From positions 62,735 to 126,734 of the forward strand of contig NZ_FNOX01000016.1 in the NCBI RefSeq assembly GCF_900107155.1: 64,000 nucleotides of DNA, read 5' to 3'. This stretch comes from Pseudomonas salomonii (GTDB taxonomy: Bacteria; Pseudomonadota; Gammaproteobacteria; Pseudomonadales; Pseudomonadaceae). Both the position numbers and the translations under genes were made by a program. The notes below the pieces were generated by a model. It worked only from the letters and a program-made list of their open reading frames with translations, had not been told where the DNA came from and searched no databases. Positions 16,274-25,099 of the stretch are shown here, one piece after another; the stretch's first letter is position 1, and the number at the start of each line of letters is the position of its first letter.

Positions 16274-18769
16274 ATGACTGCCATGACCCGCTGCCTGGAC
16301 CGTCCCGGATTCATGCCACGGCTGTCCGCCCATCACCTGTTACGCCCGCAATTGACCGAGCCGTTGCTCGCAGCAACCGTAAGGGTGAAGTTGCTGTGCG
16401 CGCCGGGCGGCAGTGGCAAAAGCGCGCTATTGGCCGAGTGTGCCTTGCAGGCGCCCAAGGGTTGCCAGGTTTATTGGCTGCCACTCAATGGCGCGGCCTT
16501 GAGCCCCGATGAGTTGTGCCGACGCTTGGCGCACAACCTGGGCCTGGCATTTGTCGATGAAGCCACCTTGTTGCTCGACCTCAGCCGCTGGCAGCCCACG
16601 GCGTGGTTGTTCCTGGATGATTACTGCCGCCTGCCCGCGCCCGAGCTGGATGCTTTGCTCGACCGCCTGCTCAGTGTCGCAAGCCCCGCGCTGACCTGGT
16701 GGCTGGGCGCGCGGCGGCGGCCCGCATGCAACTGGCCGCGGCTGTTGCTCGACGATGAACTGTTGACGTGCAGTGAGCTGAACTTCAGCCCGGCGCAGGT
16801 CCAGCAATTGCTCGGCCCTGAGCAAAGCCTCGACAGCGTGATGCAGTTCAGCGGCGGCTGGTGCGCCGGGGTACGTATTGCCTTGCTCGGCGATGGTCAC
16901 CCGGACAAGACCTTGCTCGACTACCTGCAACACGAACTGCTGCGCACCTTGCCGGTGGAGTTGGCTGAGGCCTGGCGGGTATTGGCGCACTTGCCGCGTT
17001 TCAACCCGAGCCTGTGCGAGCACCTGTTCGGCGGCGGCGACGGTGACCACTACCTGCGCGAATTGCAGGCATTGGGTGCCTTCATCCAGCCCTGGGAAGA
17101 CACCGCCGATTGGCTGCAGGTCTTTGCGCCGCTCGCACGCTTGCTGCGCGATGAACCCTGGCCGGCCAAGCGCTCCTGGCATCGGCGCGCTTGCCAATGG
17201 TTTACCACCGAGTGCGATTGGCAGGCCGCGTTTGAGCAGGCCTTGCTGGCCGAAGCGTTTGAGGTGGCGGTGAGTCTGTTGCAACACTTCAGTTTTGAGG
17301 ATCTGTTCCGTCAACACAATGCGCAACTGCTGCTGCGCCTGCATGAGCAGCATGGCGATGAATTGATGCTGGGCTCGGCGCAACTGGTGGGGCTGGTGAC
17401 GGCCGCACTACTGTTCGCCGGGCGCTTTGAGCAAGCCGGTGTGTGCATCGACCAGTTGGCCCGGTTTGCACCGCAGCCGACGGCAGCGAAACAGCGGCAC
17501 TTATTGGCGCGCTGGCAGGCGCAATGGGGCTGGTTGTTGCACCTTAATGGCGATGCCGAGCGCTCCCGCGAGCATTTTCTGGAGGCTTTGCAAGCGTTGC
17601 CCGACAGCGCCTGGACTTCCCGGCTGATGTGCCTGTCGGGCCTGACCCAGCAAGCCTTGCTGCGCGGCGAGTTGGACGTCAGCCAAGCCTTGAATCGCGA
17701 AGCGCTGTGCCTGGCGCGTGCCCATGGTTCATTGCTGTTGGAGGCATTGCTGGAGCTGGATCACGCCCAGTTGTTGGAGCAGCGCGGTGCACCGTATCGG
17801 GCGCAAAGCCTGCTGGAAAATGTGCAGGCGATGCTGGCGTGCCACCGCCTCAAGGCCGGGCCACTGGTAGGGCGCATCGCCCTGCGGCGCGGGCATCTGG
17901 CACTGCGCCAAGGCCAGGACACGCTCGCCGGTGAATGTTTCGAGACCGGTTTGAGCCTGTGCCTGCACAGCCAGGACAAGCGCGTGCTCTACGGGTTTCT
18001 CGGTCTGGCGTTGCTGGCGGCCAACCATGGCGATTATGCCCAGGCGTTTGCCCAACTGCGCGAAGCGGAGCGCTTGATGCAGCAGCGCCATGTGCCGGAC
18101 TCGGTCTACCGCGCGGTGCTGTTGTTGGTCAGTGGACACTTCTGGTTGCAGCAGGGCCGTGCGGAACTGACTGTGGAGGCTGTGCGCCGGGTGCTGCGCC
18201 ACTTCCGTGGGCCACAGGCCCGGCAGGCGCCGCCGGCTACGCTGGAGCTGATTCCACGGCTGGAGTACCTGCTGGTGTTGGCCGAAGTGAAGCTGGGTGT
18301 GGCCGTTCAGCCCATGGAGCGTCTGTATGCCTTGCTCGACACCACCCAGCAACGCGGCATGCTCTGCCTGGAAACCGAACTGCACTTGGTGTTGGGCGAA
18401 GTGGCCTGGCAGTTGGGCGACTCGGCCGTGGCCCGGCGCGCCTTGCAAACCGGGCTGGAGCTGGCGCAGCGCTGCCAGGTGCAGCAGGCGATTCGCGAGC
18501 TGCGTTTGCGTGCGCCGGGGCTATTGAGTGAGCTGGGCCTGGAAACCCCGGCGGCGCCCAGCGGCGTGGTGGAAAACCCGCTGAGCCAGCGGGAACTGGA
18601 AGTGCTGCAGCTGATCGCCCAAGGCAACTCCAACCTGGAAATCGCCGACCGGCTGTTTATCTCGCTGCACACCGTCAAGACCCACGCGCGGCGCATCCAC
18701 AGCAAGCTTGGTGTTGAGCGGCGCACCCAAGCGGTGGCCAAGGCCAAGACATTGGGCTTGATGGTCTAG
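16274..18769 (+). CDS. Large LuxR-family (MalT/LAL-type) ATP-dependent regulator
   Basis: This 831-residue protein has an N-terminal P-loop (APGGSGKS, residues 44-51), a Walker-B-like WLFLDDYCRL, a long TPR-like helical middle and a C-terminal LuxR helix-turn-helix (PLSQRELEVLQLIAQGNSNL through HTVKTHARRIHSKLGV). This is the layout of MalT/LAL regulators that sense an inducer through the STAND module. It directly follows the DUF1302/1329 pair and is probably its activator. It ends in a 4-bp convergent overlap with the AraC gene. Confidence 0.92.
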   Translation: MTAMTRCLDRPGFMPRLSAHHLLRPQLTEPLLAATVRVKLLCAPGGSGKSALLAECALQAPKGCQVYWLPLNGAALSPDELCRRLAHNLGLAFVDEATLLLDLSRWQPTAWLFLDDYCRLPAPELDALLDRLLSVASPALTWWLGARRRPACNWPRLLLDDELLTCSELNFSPAQVQQLLGPEQSLDSVMQFSGGWCAGVRIALLGDGHPDKTLLDYLQHELLRTLPVELAEAWRVLAHLPRFNPSLCEHLFGGGDGDHYLRELQALGAFIQPWEDTADWLQVFAPLARLLRDEPWPAKRSWHRRACQWFTTECDWQAAFEQALLAEAFEVAVSLLQHFSFEDLFRQHNAQLLLRLHEQHGDELMLGSAQLVGLVTAALLFAGRFEQAGVCIDQLARFAPQPTAAKQRHLLARWQAQWGWLLHLNGDAERSREHFLEALQALPDSAWTSRLMCLSGLTQQALLRGELDVSQALNREALCLARAHGSLLLEALLELDHAQLLEQRGAPYRAQSLLENVQAMLACHRLKAGPLVGRIALRRGHLALRQGQDTLAGECFETGLSLCLHSQDKRVLYGFLGLALLAANHGDYAQAFAQLREAERLMQQRHVPDSVYRAVLLLVSGHFWLQQGRAELTVEAVRRVLRHFRGPQARQAPPATLELIPRLEYLLVLAEVKLGVAVQPMERLYALLDTTQQRGMLCLETELHLVLGEVAWQLGDSAVARRALQTGLELAQRCQVQQAIRELRLRAPGLLSELGLETPAAPSGVVENPLSQRELEVLQLIAQGNSNLEIADRLFISLHTVKTHARRIHSKLGVERRTQAVAKAKTLGLMV

Positions 18770-19641
18770 GCGCAGAACGCCTGGCGGTATTCCCCGGGCG
18801 TGGCGCCCATGGCCTGGCGAAAACGGTGGGTAAAGTGGCTGGCGCTGGAGAAGCCACACCGCCAGGCAATTTCGCCAAGGGGCAGGGCGCCGCCACGCAG
18901 CAAGGCTTGCGCACGCGCCAGGCGACGCGCCAACAGGTACTGGTGGGGCGGCAGGCCGAAGCTTTGGCGGAACATCCGCGCAAAATGGTATTCCGACAGC
19001 GCACACATACCCGCCAGTTGCCCGAGGCTGATCGGGTCTTCCAGATGGTGGTCGATAAACTCCACCAGCAGCCGGCGCTGATGCGCCGCCAACCCGCCTT
19101 TTAAGCGCAGGCCATCGCGTGCGCCGACTTGGCTGAGCAAGGTGTGGCTGAGCATCTCGTGGGCCAGGCTGCTGGTCAGCAGTCGCTCGGCGGGCTCCTG
19201 CCAGTTGAGGGCGATCAGTTGGTGAAAGCGCTGGGCCTGGCTGGCGTCTTCGAGGAAGGTGCTTTCGCGCAATTGCAATTCACGCGGCTCGCGGTCAAGC
19301 AACGTGACGCAGCCGAGGGCAAATTGCTCGGGACTGAAATACACGTGGGCCAGGCGGATCTCACCGTTGATCACCCAGGCCGACTGGTGCTCGGCGGGCA
19401 GTATGCAGAGTTTGTCCGGGCCGCCCTTGGTGCCAGGCTGATCGCGCCGAAACGTGCCGGTGCCGCCGCCGATGTAGCAGGACAAGGTGTGATGGGTCGG
19501 CGCCTGGTAGTCCTGCGAGTCGTGATGGTTGCTCCACAAGGCCGCAGACAAGCCGTCACCGAGCTCGGCGCAGGCTTCCAGGCGTGCGTTGGGCGAGCGG
19601 TTCAGCGCTTGAAAGACTTGCAGGGATTCCAGATCTGGCAT
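18766..19641 (-). CDS. AraC-family transcriptional regulator
   Basis: This 291-residue protein has a cupin-like N-terminal sensor part (HTLSCYIGGGTGTFRRDQPG) and two C-terminal HTHs (LGQLAGMCALSEYHFARMFR and LGEIAWRCGFSSASHFTHRF). The start at 19641 was chosen; upstream in-frame residues look non-coding. It is divergent from an EamA-type exporter 137 bp away and probably controls it. Confidence 0.9.
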   Translation of the reverse strand: MPDLESLQVFQALNRSPNARLEACAELGDGLSAALWSNHHDSQDYQAPTHHTLSCYIGGGTGTFRRDQPGTKGGPDKLCILPAEHQSAWVINGEIRLAHVYFSPEQFALGCVTLLDREPRELQLRESTFLEDASQAQRFHQLIALNWQEPAERLLTSSLAHEMLSHTLLSQVGARDGLRLKGGLAAHQRRLLVEFIDHHLEDPISLGQLAGMCALSEYHFARMFRQSFGLPPHQYLLARRLARAQALLRGGALPLGEIAWRCGFSSASHFTHRFRQAMGATPGEYRQAFCA

Positions 19642-19778
19642 GGTTGTGCTCTCCGACGCCTTGCATCCTACTCCCGCCGGTGATGGCTGTGATCCCTGCG
19701 GCCGACAAAAGCGCAAGAATGTGCAAGAGCGCCGGCTGGCCGGCAAGGGACACTGTGGCTCAATCGACGGAGCCCGCT

Positions 19779-20681
19779 ATGAACCTTTTCCTGTATTTAC
19801 TCACCGTGCTGATCTGGGGCACCACCTGGATCGCCCTCAAGTGGCAATTGGGCGTGGTGGCGATTCCTGTGTCGATCGTCTACCGCTTTGGTTTGGCGGC
19901 GCTGGTGCTGTTTGCGCTGTTGCTGCTCAGCCGCACGTTGCAGGTGATGAACCGGCGCGGGCATTTGATCTGCCTGGCGCAGGGGCTGTGCCTGTTCTGC
20001 GTGAACTTTATGTGCTTCCTGACCGCCAGCCAATGGATCCCGAGCGGTCTGGTGGCCGTCGTGTTTTCCACCGCCACGTTGTGGAACGCCCTCAATGCCC
20101 GGATGTTTTTTGGCCAACGCGTAGCGCGCAACGTGTTGATGGGCGGCGCGCTGGGGTTGCTGGGGCTGGGCTTTCTGTTCTGGCCGGAACTGGCGGGGCA
20201 TACCGCCAGCCCGCAGACCTTGCTCGGCCTGGGCTTGGCGTTGCTGGGGACCCTGTGTTTTTCGGCGGGCAATATGTTGTCGAGCCTGCAACAGAAGGCC
20301 GGGCTCAAGCCGCTGACCACCAATGCCTGGGGCATGGCCTATGGCGCCGTGATGCTGGCGACTTACTGCGCGGTACGCGGCATTCCCTTCGACATGGACT
20401 GGAGTGCGCGGTATATCGGCGCTTTGTGGTACCTGGTGATTCCGGGGTCGGTGATCGGCTTTACCGCCTACCTCACCCTGGTTGGGCGCATGGGGCCGGA
20501 GCGGGCGGCGTATTGCACGGTGTTGTTTCCGGTGGTGGCGTTGAACGTGTCGGCGTTTGCCGAGGGTTACCAGTGGACGGCCCCGGCGCTGATGGGGTTG
20601 GTGCTGGTGATGTTGGGGAATGTGTGGGTGTTCAGGAAGCCTCGGTCGGTTCAGCCAATCTTAAAGGCGAAGGCTATCTAA
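19779..20681 (+). CDS. EamA/DMT-family transporter
   Basis: This protein of about 300 residues has ten predicted membrane helices and begins MNLFLYLLTVLIWGTTWIAL. The two EamA repeats start with W-G-T-T-W and FSAGNMLSSLQQKAG. Members export amino acids or other small metabolites; the substrate is unknown. The start at 19779 places the first helix at the N-terminus. It is divergent from the AraC regulator. Confidence 0.9.
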   Translation: MNLFLYLLTVLIWGTTWIALKWQLGVVAIPVSIVYRFGLAALVLFALLLLSRTLQVMNRRGHLICLAQGLCLFCVNFMCFLTASQWIPSGLVAVVFSTATLWNALNARMFFGQRVARNVLMGGALGLLGLGFLFWPELAGHTASPQTLLGLGLALLGTLCFSAGNMLSSLQQKAGLKPLTTNAWGMAYGAVMLATYCAVRGIPFDMDWSARYIGALWYLVIPGSVIGFTAYLTLVGRMGPERAAYCTVLFPVVALNVSAFAEGYQWTAPALMGLVLVMLGNVWVFRKPRSVQPILKAKAI

Positions 20682-20710
20682 TGTGGGAGCTGGCTTGCCT
20701 GCTCCCACAG
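20681..20710. repeat. Collapsed REP remnant
   Basis: TGTGGGAG-ctggcttgcctg-CTCCCACA: the outer arms of a REPIN remain but most of the interior is gone, placing it just after the EamA gene stop. Confidence 0.75.
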
Positions 20711-20715
20711 TTGGG

Positions 20716-22260
20716 CTATTTGAGGCCCAGGCGCCTGGCCATGCGCCCGAGGTTGGCGCGGTCCAGGCCGAGTTCGCGGGCGGCGCCGGCCCAGTTGTGC
20801 TGGTGGCGCTCCAGGCAGGCGCTGATGACCTGGCGCTGATAATGTTCGGTGGCCTGGCGCAGGTCGCCGGTCACGGCCAGCGGCGCTTGCAGCGGTGCTT
20901 CGATAGCCGGCGCACTGACGTCCGGAAGGTCCAGGTCCTGGGCGCTCAGGCTCAGAATCTTCGGCCGCTCGCGGCAGTTACCCAGAGCTTTGAGTGCGCT
21001 GCGCCCGATCAAATGCTCCAGCTCCCGCACATTGCCCGGCCAGTTGTAGGCCAGCAGCGCGGCCTGGGCGTCGCTGGTCAGGCGCAGGCTGCCCAGGCCC
21101 ATACGTGAGCGGTTCTGCTCCAGAAAGTAGCCGGCCAGCAGCAACACATCCCGCCCGCGCTCGCGCAGCGCCGGCACTTGCAGCGGGTACACGCTCAGGC
21201 GGTGGTAGAAGTCGGCACGGTAGCGGCCATTACGCACTTCTTCGGCGAGGTCGCGGTTGGTGGCGGCGATCAGGCGTACATCCACCTGGTGTTCCTTGTC
21301 CGAACCCAGGCGTTGCAGTTGGCCGCTTTGCAGCACGCGCAGCAGTTTGGCCTGCACGGTCAACGACAGTTCGCCCACTTCATCCAGAAACAAGGTGCCG
21401 CCATTGGCCAGCTCGAACTTGCCCCGACGTTCATTCAACGCGCCGGTAAAGGCACCGCGCACATGGCCGAACAGTTCGCTTTCCACCAGGGTTTCCGGCA
21501 GCGCGGCGCAGTTGAGGCTGATCAGCGGTTTGTCCGCACGCGGGGAGGCGGCGTGGATAGCTTGGGCGACCAGCTCCTTGCCGACTCCGGTTGCGCCGGT
21601 GATCAGCACAGTCAGGTCGCTGCCGCCCACCAGCTTGATCTCCTCGACCAAACGCTTGTGCGCCTTGCTCTGGCCGATCATTTCCTTGTGCTGTTGGCCG
21701 CTGGCCTGGCGGTAGATCTCGGCGCGCTGATGCTCGTCTTCGGCGCGCAATGCCAGGCGCTCGATGCGTTCGGCGACATTGACCGTGGCCGCCGCCAGGC
21801 TGGCAAAGGCTTGCAAGGCATCCAGCTCGACGCGCTCGAACCGCTCGGTGTCCAGCGCATCGAGGGTCAGCAGGCCCCAGGGCTGGTCGTCGATAAACAG
21901 CGGGCAGCCCATGCAGTCGTGGACTTCCAGGTGCCCATGCAGGCCGTCGACCAAACCGTCGTAGGGGTCGGGCAGTTCGCTGTCGCTGTCAAAACGGGTG
22001 GGGCCGGGGCTGCTCAGCAACACTGCAAAGCGCGGGTGTTCGCTGACTTTGAAGCGTCGGCCGAGGGTGTCGGTGCTCAAACCATCCACTGCCAGCGGCA
22101 CCAGCCATTCACCGTCCAGGCGTAACAACGCGGCGGCATCGCACGGCAACAGCGCGCGCATGGCTTGCAGCAGGCGTCGATAGCGCTCGCCCTCGGGCAG
22201 CTCGCGGGACAGGTCGGCGACCAGTGGCAGCAGGGTGGTGAGCAGTGATTGTGCAGTCAT
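20716..22260 (-). CDS. norR: Nitric-oxide-responsive sigma-54 activator NorR
   Basis: This 514-residue protein has an N-terminal GAF domain (about 1-180) that in NorR holds a mononuclear iron sensing NO. A central AAA+ domain follows with TGATGVGKEL (Walker A) and the sigma-54-contacting GAFTGA (VRGAFTGALNERRG). The C-terminal Fis-type HTH contains HNWAGAARELGLDRANLGRM. It is divergent from hmp, and two sites matching the NorR consensus GT-N7-AC lie between them. Length and layout are normal. Confidence 0.94.
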   Translation of the reverse strand: MTAQSLLTTLLPLVADLSRELPEGERYRRLLQAMRALLPCDAAALLRLDGEWLVPLAVDGLSTDTLGRRFKVSEHPRFAVLLSSPGPTRFDSDSELPDPYDGLVDGLHGHLEVHDCMGCPLFIDDQPWGLLTLDALDTERFERVELDALQAFASLAAATVNVAERIERLALRAEDEHQRAEIYRQASGQQHKEMIGQSKAHKRLVEEIKLVGGSDLTVLITGATGVGKELVAQAIHAASPRADKPLISLNCAALPETLVESELFGHVRGAFTGALNERRGKFELANGGTLFLDEVGELSLTVQAKLLRVLQSGQLQRLGSDKEHQVDVRLIAATNRDLAEEVRNGRYRADFYHRLSVYPLQVPALRERGRDVLLLAGYFLEQNRSRMGLGSLRLTSDAQAALLAYNWPGNVRELEHLIGRSALKALGNCRERPKILSLSAQDLDLPDVSAPAIEAPLQAPLAVTGDLRQATEHYQRQVISACLERHQHNWAGAARELGLDRANLGRMARRLGLK

Positions 22261-22274
22261 AATGACTCCTTGTA

Positions 22275-22311
22275 GTCGTTATGACTATAAAGCGTAGGCA
22301 GTCATACTGAC
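22275..22311. promoter_or_regulatory. Two NorR-type binding sites
   Basis: GTCGTTATGAC (22275-22285) and GTCATACTGAC (22301-22311) both fit GT-N7-AC and share the wider inverted form AGTC-N5-GACT. They lie 26 bp apart, start to start, between norR and hmp. NorR usually uses three such enhancer sites; I found only two clear ones. Confidence 0.75.
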
Positions 22312-22352
22312 TACATCATATTTAAGCTATTGAAAAATAACGATTAATAAGT

Positions 22353-22367
22353 TGGCACGAATACTGA
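22353..22367 (+). promoter_or_regulatory. Possible sigma-54 promoter of hmp (weak -12)
   Basis: TGGCACG at 22353-22359 is a perfect -24 element about 49 bp ahead of the hmp start. At the -12 position the sequence reads GA where GC is expected (GG-N10-GA). NorR control predicts a sigma-54 promoter here, so this is plausible but imperfect. Confidence 0.45.
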
Positions 22368-22407
22368 GTAGGTCCAGACAATCAGTAAAGAAGCCCAGGA
22401 GTCTGCC

Positions 22408-23589
22408 ATGCTTAGTGCCCAAGACCGTGCCATCGTCAAATCCACTGTGCCCCTGCTGGAAAGCGGCGGCGAAGCGCTGATCACGCATTTTTACCGCATG
22501 ATGCTCAGCGAATACCCGGAAGTTCGCCCGCTGTTCAACCAGGCCCACCAGGCCAGCGGTGACCAGCCCCGCGCCTTGGCCAATGGCGTGCTGATGTATG
22601 CGCGGCACATCGACCAGTTGGACCAACTGGGTGACCTGGTGGCCAAGATCATCAACAAGCACGTGGCCTTGCAGATCCTTCCGGAACACTACCCGATTGT
22701 GGGCGCCTGCCTGCTGCGGGCCATCTCTGAAGTGCTCGGCAGCGAGATCGCCACGCCTGAGGTGATGAATGCCTGGGGCGCGGCCTACGGCCAGTTGGCC
22801 GACATTCTGATTGGCGCCGAAGCCGCGATCTACGCTGAAAAAGCCCAGGCGCCGGGCGGCTGGCGCGGTGCGCGGCCATTTTTGTTGGTCAAGCGTGTGG
22901 AGGAGAGCGACGAAATCATCTCCTTCTACTTTGCGCCCGTGGATAACGGCCCGATCCTGCAAGCCGCGCCGGGCCAGTACATCGGCATGAAGCTGGTGCT
23001 GGACGGCGAAGAAGTGCGCCGCAACTATTCCCTGTCAGCCTTGAGCGATGCGGGCCTGTACCGCATCAGCGTCAAACGCGAGGCCGGTGGGCGGGTGTCC
23101 AACTACCTGCATGACCAGATGCACGTCGGTGCAACCATCGACCTGTTCCCGCCCTCGGGTGAGTTCACCCTGGCCGACAGCGATAAACCGCTGGTGCTGA
23201 TCAGTGGCGGGGTAGGCATTACCCCGACATTGCCCATGCTTGAAGCGGCCCTGGCAACCGAGCGCCCGGTGCACTTTATCCACTGCGCGCGCAACGGCGG
23301 CGTGCATGCGTTCCGTGATTGGGTCGATGCCCTGGCGGCCAGGCACCCGCAGCTCAAGCGTTTTTATTGCTATGCCGAGGACGATGGCGTGAGCCCGGCG
23401 GCGGACAAGGTGGGGCTGTTGAGCCAGGAGCAATTGGCGGCGTGGTTGCCCGAGGAGCGTGACCTGGATGCGTACTTCCTGGGGCCTAAAGGCTTTATGG
23501 CGGCGATCAAGCGTCACCTGAAGGCGTTGGGAGTGCCGGAGCAGCAGGCGCGCTACGAGTTCTTCGGCCCGGCGGCGGCGCTGGAATAA
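22408..23589 (+). CDS. hmp: Flavohaemoprotein nitric oxide dioxygenase
   Basis: This 393-residue protein combines an N-terminal globin (1 to about 140; ESGGEALITHFYRMML and a proximal His in LQILPEHYPIVG) with a ferredoxin-NADP-reductase-like module (FAD motif RNYSLSAL; NAD motif ISGGVGITPTLPML; C-terminal YEFFGPAAAL). It oxidises NO to nitrate using O2 and NAD(P)H. It is divergent from norR, which should activate it under NO stress. Confidence 0.96.
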   Translation: MLSAQDRAIVKSTVPLLESGGEALITHFYRMMLSEYPEVRPLFNQAHQASGDQPRALANGVLMYARHIDQLDQLGDLVAKIINKHVALQILPEHYPIVGACLLRAISEVLGSEIATPEVMNAWGAAYGQLADILIGAEAAIYAEKAQAPGGWRGARPFLLVKRVEESDEIISFYFAPVDNGPILQAAPGQYIGMKLVLDGEEVRRNYSLSALSDAGLYRISVKREAGGRVSNYLHDQMHVGATIDLFPPSGEFTLADSDKPLVLISGGVGITPTLPMLEAALATERPVHFIHCARNGGVHAFRDWVDALAARHPQLKRFYCYAEDDGVSPAADKVGLLSQEQLAAWLPEERDLDAYFLGPKGFMAAIKRHLKALGVPEQQARYEFFGPAAALE

Positions 23590-23600
23590 CGCGGTTAAAA

Positions 23601-23692
23601 ATGTGGGAGCGGGCTTGCTCGCGAAGGCTGCGTGTCAGTTGACTCATAAGTGACTGATCCACCGCCTTCGCGAGCAAGCCCGCTCCCACATT
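23601..23692. repeat. REPIN
   Basis: An inverted pair of GTGGGAGCGGGCTTGCTCGCGA-type REPs with a spacer of about 47 bp, between hmp and dsbB. Confidence 0.9.
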
Positions 23693-23799
23693 GGGTTATC
23701 TATTTATCCAGATTAATCCGCTGTTAACCCCTCTCTGTTTTAACCATGCTCTGTGTGTAAACTTGCCGGCATTGGCACAACGACAAAGGGAAAATGGGG

Positions 23800-24306
23800 A
23801 TGAGTGACGAATTGCGTTTAGGCAGGGAGCGGCGCTTTCTGGTGTTGCTGGGCATCATCTGCCTGGCGCTGATCGGCGGTGCGCTGTACATGCAAGTGGT
23901 GTTGGGCGAGGCGCCGTGCCCGCTGTGTATCCTGCAGCGCTACGCTTTGCTGTTGATTGCGATCTTTGCCTTCATCGGCGCCGCCATGCGCCGCAAAGGT
24001 GCGGTCACCTTGTTTGAAGGGCTGGTAGTACTCAGTGCCCTGGGCGGCGTCGCTGCCGCAGGCCACCACGTGTATACCCAGTTTTTCCCTGAGGTGAGCT
24101 GCGGCGTCGATGTGTTGCAGCCGATTGTCGATGAGCTGCCACTGGCCAAGGTGTTCCCATTGGGCTTCCAGGTCGACGGCTTCTGCAGCACGCCGTACCC
24201 GCCCATCCTTGGCCTGTCCCTGGCGCAGTGGGCGCTGGTGGCGTTTGTGCTGACGGTGATCCTGGTGCCGCTGGGCATCTATCGCAATCGCCAGCGCCAG
24301 GCCTGA
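23800..24306 (+). CDS. dsbB: Disulfide bond formation protein DsbB
   Basis: This protein of about 168 residues is a four-helix inner-membrane quinone reductase that reoxidises DsbA. The first periplasmic Cys pair is in EAPCPLCILQRY and the second is split between VSCGVDV and GFCSTPYPP. A start at 23800 gives better spacing from AAAGGGA than the ATG at 23794. It lies upstream of the cyo operon but is separated from it by its own terminator. Confidence 0.94.
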   Translation: MSDELRLGRERRFLVLLGIICLALIGGALYMQVVLGEAPCPLCILQRYALLLIAIFAFIGAAMRRKGAVTLFEGLVVLSALGGVAAAGHHVYTQFFPEVSCGVDVLQPIVDELPLAKVFPLGFQVDGFCSTPYPPILGLSLAQWALVAFVLTVILVPLGIYRNRQRQA

Positions 24307-24319
24307 GCCTGTTCTCCAA

Positions 24320-24360
24320 AACGCCCCGGTCTTCCTTGAAGGAAGTCCGGGGCGTTTTTG
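24320..24360 (+). terminator. Terminator of dsbB
   Basis: A long stem CGCCCCGG-x-CTTCC / GGAAG-x-CCGGGGCG with a TTGAA loop is followed by TTTTTG. Confidence 0.9.
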
Positions 24361-25099
24361 TTCGTAGGGATTTGTGAAAGGGCCGTGACGAGGGGCAACA
24401 ATAGGTGCGCGCAGCGTGCGACATGTTGTCACACGGACGTTGTCGCAGGACGTTTCCGACCCATCAAACCGCCGCCTGAATTTGCACCCGAAGGCTAAAT
24501 TGTGCTGTCAGTTCATCGTTTGGGCGATGCCGCGAATGTCATGCCGTCCGAGCCGTTGGGTGATGTCCGAATGCCTTGTTTTATGGGGGCTTGGATCCGT
24601 TTTGCAAGCCCTTACAAGGTGTAAGGGAAGTAGCGTTCTGCCCAATAACACGGCAATTTTTGTGGTTTTTGTTGAGAATCGAACACGATAAGATCGCGAA
24701 CCTTTGCAGGTTTAGTGAAGGATTGTTGCTGTAATCGATAAAAATTATTTCTTTATAAGACATGGTTTATACATCGCTAGCTAACTACAATCGCCCGCAC
24801 TGAATGTCCGGTGCTGTTCAATATTTGAGCACCGGAGCGGTCGAGGGGCAGATGGACGGCTCTGTGCGACCCCAAGGTTCCGGCAGCCTTTCAACTATCC
24901 GCACCAAATGGAATTGGTCTGTAACAAGGCCTTTAACCACGAAATCGAATAAGAACTCACCGCAGGTCCGTGAAACGTACAGTTATGGCGTGACGGGCAG
25001 GCTCTTATTCAATCGAAGAGAAATGCCAACCCTTGGCAGGGTGAAGTGTTGGCGATCAAAACCCAACTGCATTGCGCAAGCTGCTTTAGAGGTCGTGAG
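24361..25099. promoter_or_regulatory. Long leader upstream of cyoA
   Basis: About 740 bp carries no supported protein gene. It contains the cyo promoter region, a short hairpin CTTAC-aaggt-GTAAG near 24611 and an AT-rich stretch around 24640-24780. The open frames across it show no RBS and no pseudomonad codon bias. I recognised neither an ANR box (TTGAT-N4-ATCAA) nor a Fur box with confidence. Confidence 0.4.

Noticed and set aside
19640..20839. 399-codon plus-strand frame overlapping the EamA gene
   Set aside because: Another frame of the transporter gene; translation is Gly/Arg/Asp-rich and not membrane-like.
24416..24691. 91-codon frame in the cyoA leader
   Set aside because: No SD, no recognisable sequence, rare-codon pattern unlike neighbours.
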